Shown: one piece after another, positions 44,019-52,984 of the stretch
Layout: the number at the start of each line of letters is the position of its first letter
Position numbering within the stretch: position 1 is the first letter of the stretch
NCBI GenBank assembly: GCA_040880285.1
Contig: JBBDIT010000002.1
Coordinates: 1-52,984 of the forward strand
Direction of reading: 5' to 3'
DNA from: JANQJA01 sp040880285
GTDB lineage: Bacteria; Pseudomonadota; Gammaproteobacteria; Pseudomonadales; Azotimanducaceae
DNA length: 52,984 nucleotides
The notes under the pieces: model-generated
Seen by the model: only the letters and a program-made list of their open reading frames with translations
The model's database searches: none
Told to the model about the DNA's origin: nothing
Program-made: the position numbers and the translations under genes

Positions 44019-47000
44019 CTAGATCGCGCGGATCTTCAAGCGCGAGGCCGATTCGACCTGGTATTGTTCTATCGCCCGGACAAAGTTTGCAAGTTCCCGG
44101 GAAAAGTCCGACAAAGGGCCATCGAGGGCCGATTCACCCGCGATAATCCGGTGCTCGATTGCACGCGCAGAGTCCATCAGTTTGATCGCACCGAAACTGC
44201 CAGAAACGCCAGCGACATTGTGAGCCAGGCGTTCTGCCTTTTTGAAATCGGGCTCCTTCAAATAGTTGCGGATCTCGCTGTCAGCTCCGGCGTAGATGCG
44301 GACAAACTCGTTCATCAGGCGAGTCAGGAGGGCCTCGTCATTATCGTGATTGCGCAATGCCCGGCCAAAGTCGACACCGCGGATTTCCTGGTGGGTCCGG
44401 GGCCCGGGTGCGAGACGGAGTAAAGCCTCTGCCGGTTCCTGCGCTGGAACATCGAAGTCGCCTAATTGGTATAGCAGCGACAACAACTGTTCGAAGTCTA
44501 CCGGCTTACTGAGATAGTGGTCGAATCCTGCTGAAAGGGCCTCCTCCACTTCATTTTTGAGCACCCCGGCGGACAGCGCGATCACCGGGATTGTCCTGGT
44601 GGCCTGGTTCGCCCGGATATGCTTAACCGTCTCGATGCCGTCCATCACTGGCATACGCAAGTCCATCAGCACAGCGAAGAAGGTTTCCTGGTCCAGCAGG
44701 TCCAGGGCCTCGCGCCCGTCGTCTGCGACCTGTACTGTAAAGCCGGCATGGCTCAGCACCTCCGCTGCCAGGTCCTGGTTGATTCTGTTGTCCTCCACTA
44801 ACAAGAGCTTCTGGTTATGCAGCTGCCGCGGCGAGTCAACGACGCTTTCGATCGGTGGCGCGAGTTTCTCGTGCCATGAGTCCACCACAACGGAGAAGTA
44901 GAAACTGCTTCCCTTGTCCTTTTCGCTGACGGCATGAATATGGCCATGCATCATTTCCACCAGGCTTTTACAAATGGCCAGGCCGAGACCCGTGCCACTG
45001 TGTTTCGACCGAATGTTACCTTGTGCAAACGACTCAAAGATGTATTCAAGTTGTGATTCATCAATGCCGATGCCGGTATCCGATACGGCAAAATTGATAC
45101 AAATCCTGTTGTCCTGCAGGGTGACCGGTTCAAACTCGACCTTGATCTCGCCCGTATCCGTGAACTTGAGTGCGTTACTGACGAGATTGATGAGCACCTG
45201 GCCGATTCGGACAGGATCTCCCAGAAAGTAGACGTCCTCAAGCGATTCGGGATCCGGTACATTGAACGTCAGCCCACGCTCGCTTGCTTCGAGGCCGAAC
45301 AGGTTATGCAGGTCTTTGAAAATTTCGCGTAACTTGAAGGGCACCTTTTGTAGTTCGAGTTTGCCGGATTCAACCTTGGATAAATCGAGAATGTCGTTGA
45401 CCACTCGCAGCAGGTGACTGGATGAATTACGTATTGTTTCGAGGTACGACAACTGTTGTTCGGATAACTCCGTACGCAACGCAAGGTCGGTATAGCCGAC
45501 GATCGCGTTCATGGGCGTCCTGATTTCATGGCTCATGTTCGCCAGGAACTGACTCTTTGATTCGGTTGCGGCCTCGGCAATGCGGGTGGCCTGTTCGGCT
45601 TCTTCCCGCAACTTGCGTTCCGTGATGTCGATAATGGAGCCCTCGATACGATAGTCGGAGGGGTCGTCTGTGTCGATGAACACCTGGGCGGACAAGGCGA
45701 CCCAAAGTGGCCGTCCATCCATCCGCCGGATTTCCGTTTCGAAGCCGACAACCCGATTTTCACTCGTCAACACCTGCCTGAGTTGCTCCACGTCCCCGGG
45801 ATTCAAGAAGGTGGTAGAGATATCGAGTTGAGGATCTTTGAGGGCCCCTGCAGGTGACTCAAAACCCAGTAGCTGCGCGGCCGCCGGATTGACATTGGTC
45901 ACGATGCCGTCGCGGTCCAGCTCAAAAATACCCTCGATGGCATTCTGGTAGAGGGATAAGTACTTGTTACGTGAATCATTGAGCTGTTGGTACAGCTTCG
46001 CATTCTCAATGGCGATGGCAGATTGGGACGCCAGTAGCTTGAGGATCGCGACACGGTCCTGGGTAAACGCGAGGGTGGATTGCAGATTCTCAAGATACAG
46101 TACACCGGTCAGGTGCGATTTGCTAAGAATCGGAATACACAGGATAGACTTTGGTTGTCTTGAAATAATGTATTCGTCCTGGGTAAAGATATCCTCGTTT
46201 CGTGCATCGTTTAACACCAGATCTTCCTCGGTTCTTGCAACATACTGAATGACCGATACCGGCAATGTTGATGCCTCAATAAGCGGTATTCCTGCACGCA
46301 GGTGATGCGAGGTTGAGCCGTCATAAGTTGTCGTAATTTCCAGAATCAGTTCTTCATCGTGTTGCAGCACGAGGCTCGCACTGTGCGCACCGGCATTTTC
46401 GAGTGCGACTTGCATCAAACGTTCCAGCAGGCTGTCGAGGATGATTTCACCCGACAGTACTTGCGATGCTTTGATAACGGTACCGAGATCCAGGAAGTTA
46501 CCGTAACTACGAAAGTTCGGCGACAAACTGGAAGCCGGTTGCACACGTTCGGCACTGCGCCGCCAGTTTTGGTCCTGATAATCAGTATCCCGCAGTTCAG
46601 CGAACTCGTTATCTAATGCGTGGACCTTTGCCATTGCCCCCCATCGCACAAAGCTTGAGCGCGCATGGCGAATGTAAAAAAGCGCGAGATCCCGCTTGCC
46701 GGTAGCCAGATGGAAGCGCCCGGTGAGTTCGTTGGCAAGGCCGAGCTCCTTTAAGTATCCATGTTCTGCAGCAAGGGAAATCGCGAGATCGTAGTGTTCA
46801 AGGGCACGGCTGAAATTGCCTTCTACCCTGTGCCTTTCCGCCTCCACCAGATGATAAGAATGCAGCACATTCTCAGGTGCATGGTGTGCCCACTTTCTGA
46901 GCTGACGCTGGTTGCGGCGAATCCTCGTGTGCAGTTTCATCCGCTCGAGGGTCCCGGCATATTCCAGTCGATTGATTGCGGCAAGGCTCTCATACAGCAC

Positions 47001-50000
47001 AAAGAAGGCGACCACCGGCGACGAGACAATGGAAGACAACTTCTCCCGGGCCTCTTGTGCAAATGCCAGTGCGTGCGCTGGTTTCTGGAACAATACCGCC
47101 AGAAACAATTTGACGATATAAAGGTTAGCGATGCTGGACTCATCCCCGCTGTCCAGATGGAACTGCAGTAGTTCATTCTCGCTGTAAATCTCACCTTCGA
47201 GTAACCAGGGCGCCGCGTTGGGTGTAATAAGGTTGCGGGTCGCTTGTTGGTAAATTGAACCCATCGACAACATCGGAGTTTGGTTGAATTCACTTGCCTT
47301 CTGGTTATAGCCGGACAGATTGGTATCGAGACTGTTGAGATCATGGCCCAGCAGGAAGGCATTGGTGGAGCCCGTGATTGCCGCGATCAGCGCAAACTCG
47401 ACGTCGCCGGTTTCCATGCCGATCCTGTACGCGTTTGACAAAGGATCAAGGGATTCCTTTAAATGATGCTTCCACACGCGGATAAAGTTGTTTACCAGGG
47501 TCAAGGTCCTGCAGTGGAGTTCTTTATTAGCGTCATTCAGGTTGTTGCTGGCCAACATGCCGAAGCGGTAACCGGAATCAATGGTGCCGAGATACGTGAT
47601 TAATAGCGCGCCGAACATCGGATAGGCAAAGGATGATTCCGGTGCCATACCATGTTTCAGGGACAGTTGCGTCATTTTGAGGATATAGACGCCGGTACTT
47701 TCACTACCACTCAGGTAACCAGCCTGGCACATGCTCATCAAAATACGCATGGCGGCGAGCAACCGTGGGTCGGTCATAGGTCTTGCGTTGGCTACATCTG
47801 CCTCGCTGATACGGGTGGTCTGGTACATAAGGCGCAGTACCAGTGAAAGGTTATGGACCGAGCCGAAATTCGGTTTCAGTGGTACCCCCAGCAGGGCAAG
47901 AACTTTGTGGCCGAGTTCGAGACCGGCATCCAGCTCGTTGAATGCGACCAGGGCTCGGAGTTTGATTTCGTATGCACGTGACTGGTCCAGTGGATCTTTG
48001 GCGTGTTTAAGTGTGCGCTCGACCAAAAGATCCAGTTGCTTCTGGTCACCACATAGATAGGCTGTCTCTGCTGCTTCGAGGTGCATCTGCAGACTCAAGT
48101 CGTATTGGGCCCAGACATTCTGGCCATAAAGGGCAATGGCGGTCTTGAAATACTTGAACGACGATTGGAATGCAGCGGACTTTTTCGCCTTATGGCCAGC
48201 CGCGAGATTCAATTCGGCAAGTTTATTTTTATCGACGAAACTCGCGTCCGGTGACTCAAAGCTGTTGTTAAGCTGATTTACGATCTCAAAAATATTGTCG
48301 TCTGAGGTTTCTCCCTGGGCACGAAGAAAAGTGTGGCCGATACTCGTGTGGATCTTGCGCTTTTGATTGGTGGTCAGCAGCGTATAGGCTGCCTGCTGGA
48401 TCCGCTCATGGGAGAATTGGTAACCAATTCTATTGTGGCCGTCTTCCCCGCGAGCCTTCGGTTTGTAGATGAGGTAACCCTCACGTACGGCATGGAGCAA
48501 GCGTGCGGAAGTTTCCGAGAAGGACAGGTTTGACACATTGCGAATGGTATCGAGGTCAAATTCATCGCCCGCGCAGGAGGCGATTTTCAAAAGGTGTGCT
48601 GTGACTGGCTCAAGATGTTCGATGCGTTCAGCCAGTAGGGCACTGACATTGTCGGTCGGTGGTTGTTGGTTGGCCAATGCCATATCCCATACCCATTCGC
48701 GATGTACCCGGTCGAACCTGACGATCTCCTTTCGGTTCAGGTTACTTAAAAACTCTCTTACAGCGAGCGGGTTGCCGTTGGTCTTGGCGTGAACCAGGTC
48801 AGCGAACTTCAGGGTCTCTTCGATGGGCCGATAGAAAGAGTCCGAGATAATCGTGGCGATACTGCGAGGGCTGAGACTGGTCAACTTGACAGTCGTAATC
48901 GGGACTCTGTTACCGGCGTTACCGGCGCTATCAGCGAGTGCTTCCATCGCTTGCCTGGTCTCGTGGCCTGCGTGTAATTCGCGGATTCGATACGCACCGA
49001 TCACCATAAGGTAAGGAATTTTCTGGTTGCCCACCAACGGCTCAAACAATTCCAGGGATGCACGGTCGATCCAGTGTAGGTTCTCGATACTAATCACAAA
49101 GGGTTTGCCTTCATTGCTGATCGCCCGAATCAAGCCGGAGAGCCCTTTAATGAGCCGGTTTCGCAACTCAATCGGCTGGGCTGGAAGACTTTCCAGTTCT
49201 CCCTTGTGGTCACCGATGATCAACTTCAGTTCCGGGATCAGCTCCACCAGGATCGCCGCGCTACCTTCCACGGCTTCATTGATCCGGCGCCTGAGCAGGT
49301 CGATGTCTTTTCTCACGAGGAGTTGCCGAACCAGGTCAGCGACGGCACTGGAAACGGCACTGTAGGGTCTCTCGGGGCTCATCAGGCTATGCTTGCCGGC
49401 GGCGATAAATCCCCCATACCGGGCGACTTCCTTATGGAGTTCGCGAATCAGCGCGGATTTGCCAATACCGGCTTCACCGGTGCAGACCACAATCCGGCTG
49501 CCACCGGCTGCAACTTCTGCCAGATAGTCCTTGAGTTCCTTGCCCTGGCGCTCACGTTCCAGCAGGCGTTCAGAGATATTGAGCTGTTCGGGAATATCAT
49601 CCAGCGCGACTTCGAAGTCCGTATCCTGACGGTCGCCGCGCTGGTCGATAATCTCGAGACATCGCATGAAGTCTTGCCGAATCGCGTGGGTACTCTGGTA
49701 TCTGTCTTCCGGCATCTTGGCCAGAAGTTTCATGATGATGCGACTTAAGGGCAGAGGTATGGCGCTATTTATCTGTGACGGCGCCTCCGGCGTGGCGGCA
49801 ATATGATTGTAGACCATTTCCAGCGGATCCTGCGTCGGGAAGGGCGGTCTACCGGTCAGGAGTTCATACAAGGTGGCACCGAGGGCATAGAAATCAGCCC
49901 GGTAATCAATCGAGCGATTCATCCGGCCAGTCTGTTCAGGGGCAAGATAGGTGAGAGTACCTTCTATGGTGTTGGTGGGTTCGAGCCGGACCGTGGATGA

Positions 50001-50465
50001 ACTCAGTTCGCTACTGATTCCAAAGTCGATGATTCGGACCTGCTCATTGGTACTGTTGTAAATGATATTCGCAGGATTGATGTCCTTGTGAATGATGTTG
50101 CGTGCATGCAAGTGATCGAGCCCGGAGACAACCGCGATGGCGATTTTGAGGACTTCCCGCACCGGGATTTTTGTCCGCGTGAGCATACTGGCCAAACTTT
50201 CGCCACCCAGGTTTTCCGTTATCAGGATTGGCGTATTGTTTTGCTCGATCAGGTCCAGGGCTTTGATGATAAAGGGTGAGTCGATGGAGGCCAGCAGTTC
50301 ATATTCTTTCCGGTACTGCGCCACCAGGTCCGGTGCAGCCACTTCCGGGCGCAACTGACGCAGGATGACCTTCTCATTGTCGCGGGTACGCCTTGCCGAG
50401 TAGACCAGCGTCTCCGGACTCTGGTGGATCAGTTGCAGGTTGCTGTAACCGGCGACGGAAATCAT
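44019..50465 (-). CDS. giant hybrid sensor kinase: Ser/Thr-kinase-like, AAA, TPR, GAF, PAS, HisKA, HATPase, REC, Hpt
   Basis: A 2148-residue cytoplasmic protein with no membrane helices seen. Domain order: protein-kinase-like (1-265; HKDINPANI with Asp128, IIDFGIS), AAA/STAND ATPase (about 305-640; GEAGIGKSAL, Lys336), a long helical region (about 720-1300), GAF (about 1323-1475), PAS (about 1500-1620), HisKA (FLANMSHEIRTPMNA, His1646), HATPase (NLVSNALKF, DTGIGI, GTGLGLAI), REC (LLLVEDN, Asp1935 in MDLRMPVMDG) and Hpt (AHNVAG, His2082). The kinase lobe has Arg36 where Lys is expected. The frame extends to 50600, but the ATG at 50465 has GAGGAA 6 bases upstream. It is 10 bases downstream of a response-regulator gene. 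Confidence 0.95.
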   Translation of the reverse strand: MISVAGYSNLQLIHQSPETLVYSARRTRDNEKVILRQLRPEVAAPDLVAQYRKEYELLASIDSPFIIKALDLIEQNNTPILITENLGGESLASMLTRTKIPVREVLKIAIAVVSGLDHLHARNIIHKDINPANIIYNSTNEQVRIIDFGISSELSSSTVRLEPTNTIEGTLTYLAPEQTGRMNRSIDYRADFYALGATLYELLTGRPPFPTQDPLEMVYNHIAATPEAPSQINSAIPLPLSRIIMKLLAKMPEDRYQSTHAIRQDFMRCLEIIDQRGDRQDTDFEVALDDIPEQLNISERLLERERQGKELKDYLAEVAAGGSRIVVCTGEAGIGKSALIRELHKEVARYGGFIAAGKHSLMSPERPYSAVSSAVADLVRQLLVRKDIDLLRRRINEAVEGSAAILVELIPELKLIIGDHKGELESLPAQPIELRNRLIKGLSGLIRAISNEGKPFVISIENLHWIDRASLELFEPLVGNQKIPYLMVIGAYRIRELHAGHETRQAMEALADSAGNAGNRVPITTVKLTSLSPRSIATIISDSFYRPIEETLKFADLVHAKTNGNPLAVREFLSNLNRKEIVRFDRVHREWVWDMALANQQPPTDNVSALLAERIEHLEPVTAHLLKIASCAGDEFDLDTIRNVSNLSFSETSARLLHAVREGYLIYKPKARGEDGHNRIGYQFSHERIQQAAYTLLTTNQKRKIHTSIGHTFLRAQGETSDDNIFEIVNQLNNSFESPDASFVDKNKLAELNLAAGHKAKKSAAFQSSFKYFKTAIALYGQNVWAQYDLSLQMHLEAAETAYLCGDQKQLDLLVERTLKHAKDPLDQSRAYEIKLRALVAFNELDAGLELGHKVLALLGVPLKPNFGSVHNLSLVLRLMYQTTRISEADVANARPMTDPRLLAAMRILMSMCQAGYLSGSESTGVYILKMTQLSLKHGMAPESSFAYPMFGALLITYLGTIDSGYRFGMLASNNLNDANKELHCRTLTLVNNFIRVWKHHLKESLDPLSNAYRIGMETGDVEFALIAAITGSTNAFLLGHDLNSLDTNLSGYNQKASEFNQTPMLSMGSIYQQATRNLITPNAAPWLLEGEIYSENELLQFHLDSGDESSIANLYIVKLFLAVLFQKPAHALAFAQEAREKLSSIVSSPVVAFFVLYESLAAINRLEYAGTLERMKLHTRIRRNQRQLRKWAHHAPENVLHSYHLVEAERHRVEGNFSRALEHYDLAISLAAEHGYLKELGLANELTGRFHLATGKRDLALFYIRHARSSFVRWGAMAKVHALDNEFAELRDTDYQDQNWRRSAERVQPASSLSPNFRSYGNFLDLGTVIKASQVLSGEIILDSLLERLMQVALENAGAHSASLVLQHDEELILEITTTYDGSTSHHLRAGIPLIEASTLPVSVIQYVARTEEDLVLNDARNEDIFTQDEYIISRQPKSILCIPILSKSHLTGVLYLENLQSTLAFTQDRVAILKLLASQSAIAIENAKLYQQLNDSRNKYLSLYQNAIEGIFELDRDGIVTNVNPAAAQLLGFESPAGALKDPQLDISTTFLNPGDVEQLRQVLTSENRVVGFETEIRRMDGRPLWVALSAQVFIDTDDPSDYRIEGSIIDITERKLREEAEQATRIAEAATESKSQFLANMSHEIRTPMNAIVGYTDLALRTELSEQQLSYLETIRNSSSHLLRVVNDILDLSKVESGKLELQKVPFKLREIFKDLHNLFGLEASERGLTFNVPDPESLEDVYFLGDPVRIGQVLINLVSNALKFTDTGEIKVEFEPVTLQDNRICINFAVSDTGIGIDESQLEYIFESFAQGNIRSKHSGTGLGLAICKSLVEMMHGHIHAVSEKDKGSSFYFSVVVDSWHEKLAPPIESVVDSPRQLHNQKLLLVEDNRINQDLAAEVLSHAGFTVQVADDGREALDLLDQETFFAVLMDLRMPVMDGIETVKHIRANQATRTIPVIALSAGVLKNEVEEALSAGFDHYLSKPVDFEQLLSLLYQLGDFDVPAQEPAEALLRLAPGPRTHQEIRGVDFGRALRNHDNDEALLTRLMNEFVRIYAGADSEIRNYLKEPDFKKAERLAHNVAGVSGSFGAIKLMDSARAIEHRIIAGESALDGPLSDFSRELANFVRAIEQYQVESASRLKIRAI

Positions 50466-50475
50466 AGGGAATTCC

Positions 50476-51186
50476 TCAGGTGACCGCGGGTGAGAACAGG
50501 TAACCTGTGCCGTGGATGGTACTGATAAAGGTCTTGTCCGGGGCATATTCCCGAAACTTGCGCCGCACCTGTCCCACCAGGACGTCGATATAGCGGTCAT
50601 CGGGATACCACTCCCGGTTGCGGATGCGGTTCATGAGCTGGTCCCGGGTCATGACCTGGCCGGCGTTTTCGATCAGCGCCAGCAGGAGATGAAACTCTCC
50701 TGCCGACAGTGTCTGGATTTCGTTTTGTGGCGTTAACAGTTCCCGTTTGTTGAGGTCGAGCGTCCAGCCCTCAAAGCTGCGCTTGAACCCCTTTTCCTTC
50801 TGCTTCTCCTGGGCTTTCACGCGCCACAACAGATTTTTGACCCGGGACAGGAGTTCACGCGGGTCAAAGGGTTTGGTGACATAATCGTCAGCACCGCTCT
50901 CGAGGCCAACAATCCGGTCTACCAACTCATCCTTGCCGGTCACCAGTATGATTCCAACGTCAGATCTTGCGCGTAGCTCACGGGTCAAGGTCAGGCCGTC
51001 TTTTCCCGGCAGATTGATGTCAACCAGGCAAATGTCGATACCCTCCGCTGTGATGACATCGCCGACATTGACAGCGTCTTCCCGGACCACCACCCGGTAG
51101 CCTTCTTTTTCAAAGTGAGCGGCCAATTGCGAGCGGGTAATTGGTTCGTCCTCGATGATCAGGAGATTGGCGAGAGCGTCATTCAT
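50476..51186 (-). CDS. OmpR/PhoB-family response regulator, TorR/ArcA-like
   Basis: A 236-residue DNA-binding response regulator. The receiver begins LLIIEDEP, with the phospho-acceptor Asp56 in CLVDINLPGKDG and the Lys in YVTKPFDPREL. The winged-helix domain ends FISTIHGTGYLFSP. LPGKDGLTLTRELRARSDVG and IVGLESGADDYVTK are closest to the TorR/ArcA group. Those regulators take phosphate from HK-REC-Hpt sensors, the architecture of the hybrid kinase 10 bases downstream, so the pair is likely cognate. Target genes are not visible. Confidence 0.94.
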   Translation of the reverse strand: MNDALANLLIIEDEPITRSQLAAHFEKEGYRVVVREDAVNVGDVITAEGIDICLVDINLPGKDGLTLTRELRARSDVGIILVTGKDELVDRIVGLESGADDYVTKPFDPRELLSRVKNLLWRVKAQEKQKEKGFKRSFEGWTLDLNKRELLTPQNEIQTLSAGEFHLLLALIENAGQVMTRDQLMNRIRNREWYPDDRYIDVLVGQVRRKFREYAPDKTFISTIHGTGYLFSPAVT

Positions 51187-51234
51187 ACTGGATTTATACC
51201 ACGATTTGGAGCACCTGGCCGGGACAGGCTGGAA

Positions 51235-51857
51235 TTATCCATTTACGAGGAAACGGTTCTGGTCGGCGTCTTCATAGATGCCACCTTTCTTATAGAGATC
51301 CAGTCGCTGCTTGAAATGGCGCCGCTGTTCCTGCTCGCTGGTCGATTCGATCGCGAGCTCCTGGTACTTGACTGCCTGATTGTGCCGACCCTGGGAAGCA
51401 TAGGCGGCAGCCAGGATATCGTACAGCGCGGGTGTACCAGCCGGGCGCAGGAAGCGCGCCTTCTTGGCCAGGGATACCGCCAGCACACCGTCTCTCAGCG
51501 TTGCATCGGGGCAGGTGGCGCGAAGCCATGCCAGGTTTTCGTATGCCTTGATGTATTTGGGGTTAAGTTCGATCGCGCGCTCGAGATCAGTGACGGCCTT
51601 TTGATAGTTGCCGCTGCTATAGTGTGNNNNNNNNNNNNNNNNNNNNNNNNNNNNNNNNNNNNNNNNNNNNNNNNNNNNNNNNNNNNNNNNNNNNNNNNNN
51701 NNNNNNNNNNNNNNNNNNNNNNNNNNTACAGGGCGATCGCCTCCTCAAGGCGATTTTCCTTGAGCGCGTAGATCCCTTCAAAACAAAAGCGCGTCTCTTC
51801 CGCAAGGGTTGTTGAGACGTACAAGGTAATGCAAATCAGTAGATGAATTTTGCGCAT
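51235..51857 (-). CDS. exported TPR-repeat protein, interrupted by an assembly gap
   Basis: The N-terminus MRKIHLLICITLYVSTTLAEE is a signal peptide, followed by FEGIYALKENRLEEAIALY, a TPR opening. After the N run (51627-51726) the frame continues with HYSSGNYQKAVTDLERAIELNPKY, NLAWLRATCPDATLR, and LYDILAAAYASQGRHNQAVKYQE, which are further TPR units, and ends FLVNG. The two halves fit one periplasmic TPR protein of about 200 residues. The family's last part (tail with KKGGIY) is common in TPR proteins of unknown role. Divergent from the yheU-like gene by 16 bases. Confidence 0.78.
51627..51726. other. assembly gap (100 N)
   Basis: No duplicated flanks, so size unknown. Inside the TPR gene. 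Confidence 0.99.
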
Positions 51858-51873
51858 AGCGATCGTATTGTGA

Positions 51874-52149
51874 ATGGAAACCCGTAAAATTATACGCCTG
51901 AACCTGAAAACTGCTACCGCACCGGAACCAGAACCCCAATTGGAAATCCCCTGGCAATCGCTTTCTACCCCTGCGCTCGAAGGCTTGATAGAGGAGTTTG
52001 TCACCCGTGAGGGGACCGAATATGGTGCAATGGAAGTCAGTCTCGCCCGGAAGGTGGAGCAGGTCAAACGGCAGTTAGCGCAAGGTTCAGTCTATGTCAG
52101 CTTTGATCCGGAATCCGGAACCGCATCCCTGCACAGCCGGGTCCAGTGA
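51874..52149 (+). CDS. YheU family protein (UPF0270)
   Basis: A 91-residue protein. From residue 24 on it follows the small YheU family: EIPWQSLSTPALEGLIEEF, VTREGTEYGAMEVSL and KVEQVKRQLAQG. The first 22 residues, including EPEPQ, have no counterpart in E. coli YheU, so translation could instead begin at the TTG at 51940. Function is unknown in the family. The gene stands 16 bases from the divergent TPR gene. Confidence 0.85.
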   Translation: METRKIIRLNLKTATAPEPEPQLEIPWQSLSTPALEGLIEEFVTREGTEYGAMEVSLARKVEQVKRQLAQGSVYVSFDPESGTASLHSRVQ

Positions 52150-52467
52150 CATCTTAGAAAAACTAAATATTTCAATAAGATAGCTAAAATGCACCGTTTA
52201 TCCCCGGTAAGCATCCACTGGGCTTGTGTTTACAAGCTGCTTACATAATAGACACGCACGATCCTTATAATACGCATCGTGTCTGATGAAAGTACCTGAT
52301 GTAGGACTTGTGGTTGCATAGGGTTCTTTATAGGGATTCTGGGAATAGTGGTTAAATTGCTATTTTTATTACAGTTTCCTTGAGGGTCATTCAGTTATTG
52401 GCTAATATCTGCGCGATATTGCCGATTAATTTTATTGATCCCGCCAGTGCTGGCCAGGTACCAGGTT
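52150..52467. other. 318-base gene-free region, possible promoter and long leader
   Basis: No supported gene. It is AT-rich compared with its surroundings. It contains a perfect TATAAT at 52266-52271 between imperfect inverted arms (AGACACGCACGAT and ATCGTGTCT), and a near-duplicate ATAGGG pair around 52316-52340. A TATAAT here would give a leader of roughly 190 bases before the next start codon. The arms may form an operator around the -10. Confidence 0.4.
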
Positions 52468-52984
52468 ATGAAGAAACTGACACTACAAAATTGGAACGAG
52501 GGCTTGATCCGAATGCTATCTTTGCTGGTTTTGATGATTTCGCCGGTACTCGCTTTTGCCGATCCTGATCTGTCGATCCAGATGGTGGCCGAGCGCGAAA
52601 TCACGGTCATTGAAAACGGGCAGGAAGTTACCAGGCGGGTGCCGACGCTACAGATCGAGTCCGGCTCTGATTTGTACTTTACGCTGAAGATCGTAAACCA
52701 GGGCGATGAGGCTGCGGCCAATGTCGTTGTCGACAACCCGATTCCGGAAGACACACTTTATGTCGACGGATCAGCGGGTGGTAAGGATGCCGACATCCTG
52801 TTCTCCGTTGATAACGGTGAAACCTATGCTGCTGCAGGTGAACTGCAGTATGAATTCACCACATTCAGTGGTGAAAAAGAGATGCGTCGGGCCAGTCCCG
52901 AGCAGTATACGGACATACGTTGGGTGGTCGCGAACATCGGGCCAGGAGAAGACGAAGAATTGTACTTCAAAGTTAAAGTTAACT
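52468..52984 (+). CDS. exported DUF11-like repeat-domain protein, 3' partial
   Basis: Starts with a signal peptide (IRMLSLLVLMISPVLAFA) and continues DPDLSIQMVAEREI, YFTLKIVNQGDEAAANVVV, NPIPEDTLYVDGSA and DIRWVVANIGPGEDEELYF. The NQGDEAAANVVVDNPIP and NIGPGE blocks are the pattern of the DUF11/conserved-repeat beta-sandwich found in surface and secreted proteins. At least 172 residues; the gene leaves the window at 52984. Function unknown; a cell-envelope or surface location is inferred. Confidence 0.82.
   Translation, partial: MKKLTLQNWNEGLIRMLSLLVLMISPVLAFADPDLSIQMVAEREITVIENGQEVTRRVPTLQIESGSDLYFTLKIVNQGDEAAANVVVDNPIPEDTLYVDGSAGGKDADILFSVDNGETYAAAGELQYEFTTFSGEKEMRRASPEQYTDIRWVVANIGPGEDEELYFKVKVN

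Noticed and set aside
50466..50600. N-terminal extension of the giant hybrid kinase
   Set aside because: It overlaps the response-regulator gene, and a GAGGAA ribosome site serves the ATG at 50465.
52380..52568. 62-residue plus-strand open frame upstream of the DUF11-like gene
   Set aside because: It overlaps the signal peptide of the DUF11-like gene in another frame and resembles no family.
52395..52754. 119-residue minus-strand open frame
   Set aside because: It is antisense to the exported DUF11-like gene and has low-complexity Ser/Thr-rich sequence.

Overview
The window is a stretch of a gammaproteobacterial chromosome, most likely a marine or brackish free-living species. The evidence is a complete six-gene Na+-translocating NADH:quinone reductase operon (nqrABCDEF), the gammaproteobacterial protein families TatD, Slt, CsiV, YheU, BolA, TtcA, YaaA and YbbA/YbbP, and a gene order (topA, lexA, MTA/MTI phosphorylase, csiV, mfd, long GAPDH, nqr) that I recall from Pseudomonas. 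I cannot name a genus. Five runs of exactly 100 N mark it as a scaffolded draft or metagenome assembly. Two of these runs are flanked by perfect 55-bp duplications, so those contigs really overlap. No rRNA, tRNA, CRISPR array, insertion sequence or phage gene was found.

Layout. 0-5.5 kb (minus strand): S9 peptidase, glutaredoxin-like protein, TatD, soluble lytic transglycosylase and a universal stress protein. 5.6-9.1 kb: a small membrane-anchored unknown and topA, whose leader carries three perfect 15-bp repeats. 9.1-14.6 kb: lexA with two LexA boxes over its promoter, a SPOR protein (broken by a gap), an MscS channel, hypoxanthine phosphoribosyltransferase, a SapC-like protein with a Lys/Ala tail, a methylthio-purine nucleoside phosphorylase, and csiV. 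14.6-27 kb: mfd, a divergent retropepsin-like protease, an unusual 504-residue GAPDH and nqrABCDEF. 27-29.6 kb (minus): a MORN/NTF2-like secreted protein, an AcoX-like NAD kinase homologue and YaaA.

29.7-36.9 kb holds the most interesting locus. It is a co-directional signalling cluster: CHASE2-Ser/Thr kinase, PP2C phosphatase, tandem FHA protein, FecR-domain protein, and CHASE2-adenylate cyclase. The two CHASE2 sensors are clear paralogues, so one kind of extracytoplasmic stimulus may drive both protein phosphorylation and cAMP synthesis.

36.9-44 kb: bolA, a YgjP-type metallopeptidase, tesA divergent from ybbA-ybbP (their start codons share one CATG), a polysaccharide deacetylase lipoprotein (gap inside) and ttcA. 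44-51.2 kb: a 2148-residue hybrid kinase (Ser/Thr-kinase-like, AAA/TPR, GAF, PAS, HisKA, HATPase, REC, Hpt) and its TorR/ArcA-like response regulator. 51.2-53 kb: a TPR protein (gap inside), YheU and the start of an exported DUF11-like protein that runs off the window.
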